NCBI RefSeq assembly: GCF_901827185.1
Contig: NZ_LR594671.1
Span: forward strand, 248,001 to 312,000
From: Variovorax sp. PBL-E5
Lineage (GTDB): Bacteria > Pseudomonadota > Gammaproteobacteria > Burkholderiales > Burkholderiaceae_C
Length of the DNA stretch: 64,000 nucleotides
Direction: 5' to 3'
Position numbers and translations under genes: made by a program. Shown here piece by piece: positions 54,583-64,000 of the stretch (positions within the stretch are counted from its first letter, which is position 1; each line of letters starts with the position of its first letter). The notes beneath the pieces were generated by a model. It made no database searches, was not told the DNA's origin, and saw only the letters and a list, made by a program, of their open reading frames with translations.

Positions 54583-56073
54583 TCAGCCCAGCCGTGCTTT
54601 CAGCAGCGCATTGACCTGCGCGGGATTGGCCTTGCCCTGGCTGGCCTTCATCACTTGGCCGACCAGTGCGTTGAAGGCCTTGTCCTTGCCGGCGCGGTAT
54701 TCGTCGATGTTCTTCTGGTTCGTGGCCAGAACGCCGTCGACGATCTTCTCGAGTGCGGCGGTGTCACTCATCTGCTTCAGGCCCTTGGCTTCGATGAGTG
54801 CGTCGACGTCCCGGCCTTCGCCGGTCCAGAGCGCATCGAAGACCTGGCGTGCGGCATTGTTCGAGACCGTGCCGTCGCCGATGCGCCCGATCAGCGCGGC
54901 CAGCTGCGCGGCCGTCACCGGCGCGGCATCGATCGCCATGTCCTGCTGGTTGAGCCGGCGCGCGATCTCGCCGGTGATCCAGTTGCTGGCGAGCTTGGCA
55001 TGGGCGCCGGCCGCCACAGCGCTCTGGAAGTAGTGCGCGAAGGCCGGGCTCTGCGTGAGCTGCGCGGCGTCGTAGGCCGACAGTCCGTGGTCGCGCACAT
55101 AGCGCTCGGCCATCGCGCGTGGCAGCTCGGGCATCGCGGCGCGCACGCGCTCGATCCATTCGGCGGCGATCGCCAGCGGCGGCAGGTCGGGATCGGGGAA
55201 GTAGCGGTAATCGGCCGCGTCTTCCTTGGTGCGCATCGCACGCGTCTCGCCGCTGTCGGGGTCGAACAGCACGGTGGCCTGCTGGATGGCGCGGCCTTCC
55301 TCGATCTCCTCGATCTGCCAGCGGATCTCGTAGTCGATCGCCTGCTGCATGAACTTGAAGCTGTTGAGGTTCTTGATCTCGCGCCGCGTGCCCAGCGGCG
55401 CGCCGGGCCTGCGCACCGACACGTTGGCGTCGCAGCGAAAGCTCCCTTCCTGCATGTTGCCGTCGCAGATGCCGATCCAGGTCACGATCTTGTGCAGCTC
55501 GCGCGCATAGGCCACGGCCTCGGCGGTGGAGCGCATGTCGGGCTCGGTCACGATCTCGAGCAGCGGCGTGCCGGCGCGGTTCAGGTCGATGCCCGATTGG
55601 CCGACGAAGTCCTCGTGCAGCGACTTGCCCGCGTCTTCCTCGAGGTGCGCACGCACCAGGCGCACGGTCTTGGGCTCGTCGCCGAGGAAGAAGCTCACCG
55701 TGCCGCCCTGCACGACCGGGATCTCGAACTGGCTGATCTGGTAGCCCTTGGGCAGGTCGGGGTAGAAGTAGTTCTTGCGCGCGAAGACGCTGCGCGGCGC
55801 GATCGTCGAGCCGAGCGCGAGGCCCAGGCGGATGGCGCGCTCGACGGCGCCCCTGTTCATCACCGGCAGCGTGCCGGGCAGCGCGAGGTCCACGGCGCAG
55901 GCCTGCGTGTTGGGCGCGGCGCCGAACGCGGTGGAGGCGCGGCTGAAGATCTTCGATGCGGTGGACAGCTGGGCGTGCGTCTCGAAGCCGATGATGACTT
56001 CATAGCCCTGCACCAGCGGGCCGGTCGGGCGCCCTTCCTGCATCTGTTCGAAGGAGGTGGTGGTCGTGCTCAT
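54583..56073 (-). CDS. gatB: Asp-tRNA(Asn)/Glu-tRNA(Gln) amidotransferase subunit B
   Basis: A 496-residue subunit B of the tRNA-dependent amidotransferase, which phosphorylates the mischarged aminoacyl-tRNA and transfers ammonia. Typical segments are [26 protein letters not shown] and R-C-D-A-N-V-S-V, plus a C-terminal YqeY-like tail. ATG 56073 overlaps the gatA stop by four bases. Its open extension to 56850 is gatA shadow. Confidence 0.96.
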   Translation of the reverse strand: MSTTTTSFEQMQEGRPTGPLVQGYEVIIGFETHAQLSTASKIFSRASTAFGAAPNTQACAVDLALPGTLPVMNRGAVERAIRLGLALGSTIAPRSVFARKNYFYPDLPKGYQISQFEIPVVQGGTVSFFLGDEPKTVRLVRAHLEEDAGKSLHEDFVGQSGIDLNRAGTPLLEIVTEPDMRSTAEAVAYARELHKIVTWIGICDGNMQEGSFRCDANVSVRRPGAPLGTRREIKNLNSFKFMQQAIDYEIRWQIEEIEEGRAIQQATVLFDPDSGETRAMRTKEDAADYRYFPDPDLPPLAIAAEWIERVRAAMPELPRAMAERYVRDHGLSAYDAAQLTQSPAFAHYFQSAVAAGAHAKLASNWITGEIARRLNQQDMAIDAAPVTAAQLAALIGRIGDGTVSNNAARQVFDALWTGEGRDVDALIEAKGLKQMSDTAALEKIVDGVLATNQKNIDEYRAGKDKAFNALVGQVMKASQGKANPAQVNALLKARLG

Positions 56074-57559
56074 TGCTCGAAGCCTCCGGGCGTGCGCAGG
56101 TGCCAGTCGGTGGCCTGCTGGAAGCGGTGCGCCGCATTCAGCAGCCTCGACTCGCCGCAGTAGTTGCCGATGAGCTGCAGGCCCACCGGCATGCCGCCGT
56201 CGAAGCCGGCCGGCACGCTCATGCCGGGCAGGCCGGCGAGCGAGGCGGGCAGCGTGAAGATGTCGGCCAGGTAGTCGGCCACCGGATCGTCGCCGTGTTC
56301 GCCGAGCTTCCAGGCGACGCTCGGCACGGCCGGGCCGGCGATCAGGTCGCATTGCGCGAAGGCCTGCTGGAAATCGTCGGCGATCATGCGGCGCACCTTC
56401 TGCGCCTGCAGGTAGTAGGCGTCGTAGTAGCCGTGCGAAAGCACATAGGTGCCGATCATGATGCGGCGCTTGACCTCGTCGCCAAAGCCTTCCTCGCGGG
56501 TCTTGCCGTACATGTCGGCGAGGTCGCGGTAATCCCGCGCCCGGTGGCCGAACTTGACGCCGTCGAAGCGGCTCAGGTTGCTCGAGGCCTCGGCCGCCGC
56601 AATGATGTAGTAGACGGGGATCGAGAGCTCGGTGCGCGGCAGTGTGATCTCGACGCGCCGGGCGCCCAGCTTTTCGTACTCGGCCAGCGCGGCCTCGATG
56701 GCGGCGCGCACGCCCGGGGCCACGCCCTCGCCGAGGAACTCGGTCGGCACGCCGATGCGAAGGCCTTCGATCGAACCGTCCAATGCGCGTGAGAAGTCTT
56801 CGGCCGGCCGGTCCAGCGAGGTCGAGTCGCGGTCCGGGTCCGGGCCGCACATCGCGGACAGCAGCAGGGCGCAGTCCTCGGCGGAGCGTGCCATCGGCCC
56901 GGCCTGGTCGAGACTGGAGGCGAACGCGACCATGCCGTAGCGCGAGGCGCGCCCGTAGGTCGGCTTGATGCCGGTCACGCCGCAGAAGGAGGCCGGTTGG
57001 CGGATCGAGCCGCCGGTGTCGGTGCCGGTCGCGGCTGGCGCGAGGCGCGCGGCGACCACGGCGGCGCTGCCGCCCGAGGAGCCGCCCGGAATGCGCCGCG
57101 GGTCCCAGGGATTGCGCACCGGCACCGCGCGCTCGAAGCCGACGGCGGGCACGGCGACGTTCTCGTTGGCCGAGCCCATCGCGAATTCGTCGCAGCTGAG
57201 CTTGCCCAGCGTCACGGCGCCGGCCTCGGCCAGCCGGCGTACCACGGTGGCGTCGAAGGGCGAGCGGTAGCCGGCCAGGATGCGCGACCCTGCGGTGGTC
57301 GGGAAATCAGTGGTGACGAAGATGTCCTTGTGGGCGATCGGCACGCCGGCCAGGGCCGGCGCGTTGCCGGCGGCGAGCTGTGCGTCGGCCGCGCGGGCCC
57401 GGGCCAGCGTGAGGTCTTCGTCGATGGCGACGAAGGCACCCAGGTCCTGATGGCGGCGGATGCGGGCCAGGTGGTGCTGTGCGGCCTCGACCGCCGAGAC
57501 TTTGCGTTCGCGCAGCGCCGTGGCCAGCCCCGCCACGCCCAATTGATGCAACGCTGCGC

Positions 57560-57563
<4 letters not shown>
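56070..57563 (-). CDS. gatA: Asp-tRNA(Asn)/Glu-tRNA(Gln) amidotransferase subunit A
   Basis: A 497-residue amidase-signature glutaminase that supplies ammonia to GatB. The Ser-cisSer-Lys triad is visible: Lys79 in I-A-H-K-D-I-F, about Ser162 in G-G-S-S-G-G-S and Ser186 in D-T-G-G-S-I-R. It overlaps gatC upstream and gatB downstream by four bases each, giving a tightly coupled gatC-gatA-gatB operon. Confidence 0.97.
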
Positions 57564-59130
<1,567 letters not shown>

Positions 59131-59163
59131 CTCGCCCCCAGGCTTCGCGCACTTCGTGTCGCT

Positions 59164-59216
59164 GCGCCTTCCCCCTGCCGGGGGCGGCGCCTGCGGACCG
59201 GCGGAGCCGGTTCCGC
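59164..59216. repeat. Two GC-rich hairpins in the mreB-mreC gap (REP-like)
   Basis: Hairpin 1 (59164-59190) has GCGCC/GGCGC outer arms and a CCCCC-TGCC-GGGGG core. Hairpin 2 (59193-59216) has GCGGA/TCCGC and CCGGC/GCCGG arms. Neither is followed by a T-run. They may be a dispersed palindromic repeat or a processing/attenuation site lowering mreC relative to mreB. Only one copy is in the window. Confidence 0.5.
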
Positions 59217-59281
59217 GGCACCTCCCGAACATACCAATAAATAGCGCTGCCTTCTCGGCGACTCTCGTGGCATAAAGCATC

Positions 59282-60271
59282 ATGCCGCTCGGCACTCTTG
59301 ATCGCACTGCCCCGCCCCTGTTCAACCAGGGGCCGTCGGCGCTCAGCAAGCTGATCTTCTTCAGCGCGCTGGCGCTGTTCCTGATGGTGGCCGATGCGCG
59401 CTTCAACATCGTGCAGCCGCTGCGTGCGGGGATCGGGGCGGTGCTCTATCCGATCCAGTGGCTGGCGCTCAAGCCGGTGCAGCTGATGGTGGGCGGCGGG
59501 CGCTACCTCGAAGACTTGCAGGCCGCGCAGAACAACGAGGCGCAGGCGCGCAAGGCGCTGGCGCTGCAGTCCGAGCGCGCGAGCCAGGCCGACACGCTGG
59601 CGCAGGAAAACGCGCGGCTGCGCTCGCTGCTCGAACTGCGCCAGACCACGCAGACGCCCGGCCGGGCCGCCGAGGTGCTCTACGACACCGCCGATCCTTA
59701 TACGCGCAAGGTGGTGATCGACCAGGGGATGACCAACGGCATCGCCGCCGGCTCGCCGGTGATCGACGAATACGGCGTGATCGGCCAGGTCACCCAGGTC
59801 CTGCCCTTCACCAGCGAGATCACGCTGGTGATCGACCGCGATCTGTCGATGCCGGTGCAGAACACGCGCACCGGCGCGCGCAGCGTGGCCTTCGGCGATG
59901 CCAGTGCGCATGGCGGCGGGCTGGAGCTGCGCTTCATGGCGGCCAATGCCGACCTGCAGGAAGGCGACATCCTCGCCACCAGTGGCGTCGACGGCGTCTA
60001 CCCGGCGGGGCTGCCGGTCGCGAAGATCGACCGCATCGAACGGCGTGCCGATTCCGCCTTCGCGCGCATCCATTGCGTGCCGCTGGCCCACGTGACGGCG
60101 GCGCGCTACGTGCTGGTGCTGGCCCCCGCCAGCGTGGCGCCGCGCCCTCCGGCGGCCGCAGCCGACCTGACCCCGGCCGCCAGGAAGAAGGCCGAGCGGG
60201 CCGAGCGCGCGGATGCCAAGGCCGACAAACCGGCCGCCAGGGCCGACAAGAAGGAAAGGCGCACGCGATGA
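59282..60271 (+). CDS. mreC: Rod-shape-determining protein MreC
   Basis: A 329-residue bitopic protein with one N-terminal membrane helix (L-I-F-F-S-A-L-A-L-F-L-M-V near 25-40). A coiled coil at about 75-120 (A-Q-N-N-E-A-Q-A-R-K ... E-N-A-R-L-R-S-L-L-E-L-R) and the periplasmic beta domain (V-I-D-Q-G-M-T-N-G, G-V-I-G-Q-V) follow. The tail is Lys/Ala-rich. MreC scaffolds the elongasome and activates PBP2. Its stop overlaps the mreD start (ATGA). Confidence 0.96.
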   Translation: MPLGTLDRTAPPLFNQGPSALSKLIFFSALALFLMVADARFNIVQPLRAGIGAVLYPIQWLALKPVQLMVGGGRYLEDLQAAQNNEAQARKALALQSERASQADTLAQENARLRSLLELRQTTQTPGRAAEVLYDTADPYTRKVVIDQGMTNGIAAGSPVIDEYGVIGQVTQVLPFTSEITLVIDRDLSMPVQNTRTGARSVAFGDASAHGGGLELRFMAANADLQEGDILATSGVDGVYPAGLPVAKIDRIERRADSAFARIHCVPLAHVTAARYVLVLAPASVAPRPPAAAADLTPAARKKAERAERADAKADKPAARADKKERRTR

Positions 60272-60789
60272 TCATGCGTCCCGGCCAGCAGCAGCTCCTG
60301 CTGCCCTTGAGCCCCGTGTTCATGTGGGGCAGCCTCGTCGTCGCGCTGCTGCTCGACATGGTGCCGGTCGGCCGCGCCGCCTGGACGCCCGATCTGCTGG
60401 CGCTGGTGATCGTGTTCTGGAGCGTGCACCAGCCGACGCGCATCGGCATCGGCGCGGCCTTCGTGTTCGGCCTGCTGATGGACGTGCATCAGGCCGCCAT
60501 GCTCGGCCAGCATGCGCTGTCCTATACGACCCTCGGCTTCTTCGCGATCATGATCCATCGGCGCCTGCTGTGGTTTCCGGTGCTCTCGCAGGCGCTCCAG
60601 GTGCTGCCGCTGTTCGCCCTGTCGCACCTGATCGAACTCGCGATCCGGATGATCGGCGGCGGGATCTTTCCGGGTTGGACGATCCTGATCTCGCCCGCCA
60701 TCGAGGCGGCACTGTGGCCGGTGGTGAGCGCGCTGCTGCTGGCGCCGCAGCGCCGCACGCCGGAACCGGATGCCAATCGACCACTCTGA
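60268..60789 (+). CDS. mreD: Rod-shape-determining protein MreD
   Basis: A 173-residue inner-membrane protein with about five to six helices, the standard MreD size, partner of MreC in the elongasome. The start is ATG 60268, overlapping the mreC stop; the ATG two codons on is the alternative. Segments P-D-L-L-A-L-V-I-V-F-W and G-L-L-M-D-V-H are family features. mrdA follows 54 bases later. Confidence 0.93.
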   Translation: MIMRPGQQQLLLPLSPVFMWGSLVVALLLDMVPVGRAAWTPDLLALVIVFWSVHQPTRIGIGAAFVFGLLMDVHQAAMLGQHALSYTTLGFFAIMIHRRLLWFPVLSQALQVLPLFALSHLIELAIRMIGGGIFPGWTILISPAIEAALWPVVSALLLAPQRRTPEPDANRPL

Positions 60790-60843
60790 GTGCTGACGGC
60801 GCGATTTGCGTCGAGTGTTCAAGCGGCCTAAGCTTCTTCCCCC

Positions 60844-62808
60844 ATGACAGAGATTCGCAATGTCGCTGCCGACCTTCTGCGCTTCAAGCGTCGCGTGATC
60901 GTGATCGGTGTCGTGGTGCTGACGGCCTTCGGTCTGCTGTGCGCGCGGCTGGTCTACCTGCAGGTGACGCGCCACGAGGATCTTGCCGAGCAGGCCGAGA
61001 GCAACCGCACGGCGATCGTGCCGATCGTGCCGAACCGCGGCCTGATCCTCGATCGCAACGGCATCGTGCTGGCGTCCAACTATTCGGCCTACACGCTCGA
61101 GATCACGCCTTCCAAGGTCGACGACCTGGAGGCGACCATCGACGGCCTCGCACAGGTGATCGAAGTTTCACCGCGCGACCGGCGCCGCTTCAAGCGGCTG
61201 CGCGAGGATTCGCGCAGCTTCGACTCGGTGCCGATCCGCACCCGCCTGAGCGACGAAGAGGTCGCGCGCTTCGCGGCGCAGCGCTATCGCTTCCCGGGCG
61301 TCGAGATCAAGGCCCGGCTGTTCCGCAACTATCCCAACGGCGAGACCGCCAGCCACGTGCTGGGCTACATCGGCCGCATCAACCAGGCGGAAAAAGCCGC
61401 CATGGAAGATTGGGATGACGAGGACCTGGCCAACTACAAGGGCACCGAGTACATCGGCAAGCTCGGCGTCGAGCAGAGCTACGAGAAGACCCTGCACGGC
61501 CAGACCGGCGTCGAGCAGATGGAAACCTCGGCCGGCGGGCGCGCGGTGCGCCGGCTCGCGAGCCATCCGGCGACGCCTGGCAACACGGTCATGCTCTCGC
61601 TCGACATCAAGCTGCAGAAGCTGGTGGAGGACATGTACGGCGACCGCCGCGGCGCGCTGGTCGCGATCGATCCGAAGACCGGCGAGGTGCTGGCTTTCGT
61701 GAGCAAGCCGAACTTCGACCCCAACCTGTTCGTCGAAGGCATCGATTCCGAGAGCTGGAAGGAGCTCAGCGAATCGATCGACAAGCCGCTGCTCAACCGC
61801 GCGCTGCGCGGCACCTATCCGCCGGGTTCCACCTACAAGCCCTTCATGGCGATGGCCGCGCTGCAGACCGGCAAGCGCGGGCCGAGCGTGGTCGTCAACG
61901 ATCCCGGCTACTTCAACTTCGGTGGCCATCGCTTCGGCAGCCCCGAGGGCAACCTGGGCGGTGTCGACATGCGGCGCGCGATCCAGCTGTCGAGCAACAT
62001 CTACTTCTACTCGCTGGCCAACGAGATGGGCGTGGACATGATCCACGACTTCATGAAGCCGCTGGGCTTCGGCCAGATCACCGGCATCGACCTCGGCGGC
62101 GAGCTGCGCGGCGTGCTGCCGAGCACCGAGTGGAAGCGCAATGCCTACAAGCGGCCCGAGCAGCAGAAGTGGTATGCGGGCGAGACCATCTCGCTGGGCA
62201 TCGGTCAGGGCTACAACGCCTTCACGATGCTGCAGCTCGCGCAGGCCACCTCGATCCTGGCCGAGGGTGGCATCAAGCACCGTCCGCACCTCGTGCTCGC
62301 CACGCGCGACACGGTCAGCGGCGAGGTGAAGCCGGTCGCGCAGCCCCCTGCAGAGAACCTGGGCTTCACGCCGGCCAACGTCGGCGTGGTGCGCGATGGG
62401 CTGGTAGCCGTGGTCACCGGCGGCACCGCACGCGCCGTGTTCGCCGGTGCCGGCTACCAGGCGGCGGGCAAGACCGGAACGGCGCAGGCCGTGACACAGG
62501 CGGCCAATACCAAGTACAACGCGCACGCCCTCGAGGAGCACCAGCGCGACCACGCGCTCTTCATGGCCTTCGCGCCGGCCAGCGATCCGAAGATCGCGGT
62601 GGCGCTGATCGTCGAGAACGCCGGCTGGGGCGCGGGTGCCGCCGCCCCGATCGCGCGCCGCGTGTTCGACTACTGGCTGATGAACCAGTATCCGAACGAT
62701 GCCGACATGGCGGCCGTCCGGGCCGGCAAGGCGACCGCGCCGATCGGCAAGCCGCTGGTGGCGAGCGAGGTCGCATGGCCTGCGCCGCCCGCGCCGCCGT
62801 CCCCCTGA
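60844..62808 (+). CDS. mrdA: Penicillin-binding protein 2 (elongasome transpeptidase)
   Basis: A 654-residue class B PBP that cross-links lateral-wall peptidoglycan. It has one membrane helix (about 17-36), a dimerisation/pedestal domain (R-N-Y-P-N-G-E-T-A-S-H-V-L-G-Y) and the transpeptidase domain. Active-site motifs are Ser329-x-x-Lys332 in P-G-S-T-Y-K, S-S-N near 378 and K-T-G-T-A near 543. It is the last gene of the mre operon here; the usual rodA partner does not follow. Confidence 0.97.
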   Translation: MTEIRNVAADLLRFKRRVIVIGVVVLTAFGLLCARLVYLQVTRHEDLAEQAESNRTAIVPIVPNRGLILDRNGIVLASNYSAYTLEITPSKVDDLEATIDGLAQVIEVSPRDRRRFKRLREDSRSFDSVPIRTRLSDEEVARFAAQRYRFPGVEIKARLFRNYPNGETASHVLGYIGRINQAEKAAMEDWDDEDLANYKGTEYIGKLGVEQSYEKTLHGQTGVEQMETSAGGRAVRRLASHPATPGNTVMLSLDIKLQKLVEDMYGDRRGALVAIDPKTGEVLAFVSKPNFDPNLFVEGIDSESWKELSESIDKPLLNRALRGTYPPGSTYKPFMAMAALQTGKRGPSVVVNDPGYFNFGGHRFGSPEGNLGGVDMRRAIQLSSNIYFYSLANEMGVDMIHDFMKPLGFGQITGIDLGGELRGVLPSTEWKRNAYKRPEQQKWYAGETISLGIGQGYNAFTMLQLAQATSILAEGGIKHRPHLVLATRDTVSGEVKPVAQPPAENLGFTPANVGVVRDGLVAVVTGGTARAVFAGAGYQAAGKTGTAQAVTQAANTKYNAHALEEHQRDHALFMAFAPASDPKIAVALIVENAGWGAGAAAPIARRVFDYWLMNQYPNDADMAAVRAGKATAPIGKPLVASEVAWPAPPAPPSP

Positions 62809-62821
62809 AAGCGGGCGGCGC

Positions 62822-62853
62822 AAAAAAGAAAAGGCGCCGACCGGCGGCGCCTT
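62822..62853 (-). terminator. Intrinsic terminator on the minus strand (distal)
   Basis: The perfect eight-base stem AAGGCGCC/GGCGCCTT (62831-62838 with 62846-62853) has a seven-base loop. On the minus strand it is followed by a T-rich run (TTCTTTTTT, the complement of 62822-62830). It lies just past the mrdA stop and would stop transcripts coming from the right. Confidence 0.75.
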
Positions 62854-62857
62854 GTTC

Positions 62858-62884
62858 AAAAAAACGGCATCTCGTGCGGATGCC
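62858..62884 (-). terminator. Intrinsic terminator on the minus strand (proximal)
   Basis: The six-base stem GGCATC/GATGCC (62866-62871 with 62879-62884) is followed on the minus strand by G and seven T (62858-62864). With the next terminator it forms a tandem pair 157 bases downstream of the GMC oxidoreductase stop. The 156 bases between (62885-63040) hold no ORF and could be a long 3' UTR or a small RNA. Confidence 0.72.
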
Positions 62885-63040
62885 TTGTCTGGATATTGTT
62901 CTGATTCTCCGAAAGATGTCTCCTCGGTCCCCCGCGCAGCGGGCTGGCCCGTTTGCGAGTGGCGCGACTTTAGGCGGTGCACCGCGGCAGTGCATCGGGG
63001 ATTACCCGTCACTCGGCCACGGCTGGCAACGAACCCAGGG

Positions 63041-64000
63041 TTAACGCGGGGCTTCGCGGATCCAGCCCGCGACCTTCTCCGCCATCATCAGCGTCGGGCT
63101 GTTGGTGTTGCCGCTGGTGATGGTGGGCATGGCGCCGGCATCGACCACGCGCAACCGCGCGATGCCGCGCACGCGCAGCCGGGCGTCGAGCACGGCCATC
63201 GGATCGTCGTCGGCGCCCATCTTCGTGGTGCCGACCGGATGAAAGATGGTGGTCGCGATGTCGCCGGCCAGCCGCGCCAGTTCGTCGTCGCTCTGGTACT
63301 GCACGCCCGGCTTCCACTCCTCGGGCCGGTACTTCGCGAGCGCCGGCTGCGCCGCGATGCGGCGCGTCACGCGCAGCGAATCGGCGGCCACCCGGCGGTC
63401 CTCGTCGGTGCTGAGGTAGTTGGGCGCGATCGCGGGCGCATCCTCGAACTTCGGGCTCTTGATGCGCACCGTGCCGCGGCTGGTCGGGTTCAGGTTGCAC
63501 ACGCTGGCGGTGAAGGCCGGGAAGCTGTGCAGCGGCTCGCCGAAGGCATCGAGCGAGAGCGGCTGCACGTGGTACTCGAGATTGGGCCATTCGTGCTCGG
63601 GCGAGCTGCGCGTGAAGGCGCCGAGCTGCGAAGGCGCCATGCTCATCGGGCCGGTGCGCCTGAGCAGGTATTCGAGGCCGATCTTCGCCTTGCCGTACAG
63701 CGAGGAGGCCAGCACGTTGAGCGTCGGCGCGCCGTCGATCTTGTAGACCGCGCGGATCTGCAGGTGGTCCTGCAGATTGGCGCCGACGCCCGGCGCGTCG
63801 ACCAGCACCTCGATGCCGTGCTGCCGCAACAGATCGGCCGGGCCGATGCCCGAGAGCTGCAGGATCTGCGGCGAGCCGATGCTGCCCGCGCACAGGATCA
63901 CCTCGCGGCGCGCATGGGCATGGACTTTCTCGTGGCCATCCCAGACCTCGACGCCGGTGCAGTAGCGGCCGCCGTCGCCGCCGATGTCGAACAACAGGCG
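63041..64000 (-). CDS. GMC-family FAD-dependent oxidoreductase (C-terminal 320 residues, 5' end beyond window)
   Basis: The frame is open to the window edge, so the N-terminal FAD motif is not seen. The visible part has R-E-V-I-L-C-A-G-S-I-G-S-P-Q-I-L-Q-L-S-G-I-G, the GMC signature 2. The C-terminal domain follows, with the active-site His in F-H-P-V-G-T-T-K-M-G and the terminal S-G-N-T-N-S-P-T-L-M-M-A. The best match is choline/alcohol-dehydrogenase-type GMC enzymes. The substrate is unknown. Confidence 0.9.
   Translation of the reverse strand, partial: RLLFDIGGDGGRYCTGVEVWDGHEKVHAHARREVILCAGSIGSPQILQLSGIGPADLLRQHGIEVLVDAPGVGANLQDHLQIRAVYKIDGAPTLNVLASSLYGKAKIGLEYLLRRTGPMSMAPSQLGAFTRSSPEHEWPNLEYHVQPLSLDAFGEPLHSFPAFTASVCNLNPTSRGTVRIKSPKFEDAPAIAPNYLSTDEDRRVAADSLRVTRRIAAQPALAKYRPEEWKPGVQYQSDDELARLAGDIATTIFHPVGTTKMGADDDPMAVLDARLRVRGIARLRVVDAGAMPTITSGNTNSPTLMMAEKVAGWIREAPR

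Noticed and set aside
62831..62853. Terminator of the mre operon on the plus strand
   Set aside because: The stem is symmetrical, but the T-run exists only on the minus strand; the plus strand continues with GTTCAAAA.
62885..63040. 6S RNA gene
   Set aside because: A stretch containing CGCAAACGGGCCAGC on the minus strand recalls part of 6S RNA, but the required end-to-end closing stem could not be formed.

Overview
The window is a gene-dense, GC-rich stretch of a betaproteobacterial chromosome, most likely a Comamonadaceae member close to Variovorax. This is inferred from the mix of families: Bug/TctC solute receptors without their permease, RdgC, a zf-CHCC protein after ilvE, gatCAB divergent from mreBCD, and a LigB-type homoprotocatechuate operon. 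No rRNA, tRNA, CRISPR array, integrase or transposase was found. No intergenic gap exceeds 300 bases.

Layout. 1-4242: the end of an unknown gene, a minus-strand trio (lplT, EamA transporter, glutathione peroxidase) and divergent alr. 4236-15378: a 13-gene minus-strand operon headed by hpaR. It encodes the homoprotocatechuate (3,4-dihydroxyphenylacetate) meta-cleavage pathway (hpaG1, hpaG2, hpaE, hpaD, hpaF, hpaH, hpaI), with a Bug receptor, a LigA-like small protein and three extra genes (IlvD/Edd dehydratase, class II aldolase, PanE-like reductase). A perfect AT-rich palindrome in front of hpaR is a likely HpaR operator. 15506-24045: an MFS transporter, radA, a small membrane protein, a short bacteriocin-like locus with a Gly-Gly leader, rdgC, ilvE, a zf-CHCC protein, an O-antigen ligase and an unknown protein. 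24029-29647: an OmpR-type two-component system and a halogenase/ketosynthase trio. 29783-33356: a FitAB-like toxin-antitoxin pair, ampG and an MFS exporter.

33411-43672 is a nitrogen-scavenging locus: allophanate hydrolase, an AtzH-like protein, a complete BMP-type ABC importer, formamidase, two BiuH-like cysteine hydrolases and a GntR/FCD regulator. Biuret or a related urea derivative would be imported, hydrolysed to allophanate and then to ammonia and CO2. Two similar dyads upstream of the first genes are candidate GntR operators. 43669-50001 is a second catabolic cluster: tannase-family esterase, alpha/beta hydrolase, Bug receptor and FAD monooxygenase, with a divergent LysR regulator.

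49973-64000 is mostly housekeeping: a decayed phosphotransferase, a GNAT protein, a flavin monooxygenase, exonuclease III head to head with pyrE, a DUF4124 protein, gatCAB, then mreB-mreC-mreD-mrdA for cell shape, and the 3' part of a GMC oxidoreductase running off the window. The least ordinary items are the frame-interrupted Gly-Gly-leader peptide, the halogenase/ketosynthase trio, a 61-bp repeat that supplies ribosome binding sites in two unrelated operons, and the biuret-type locus.
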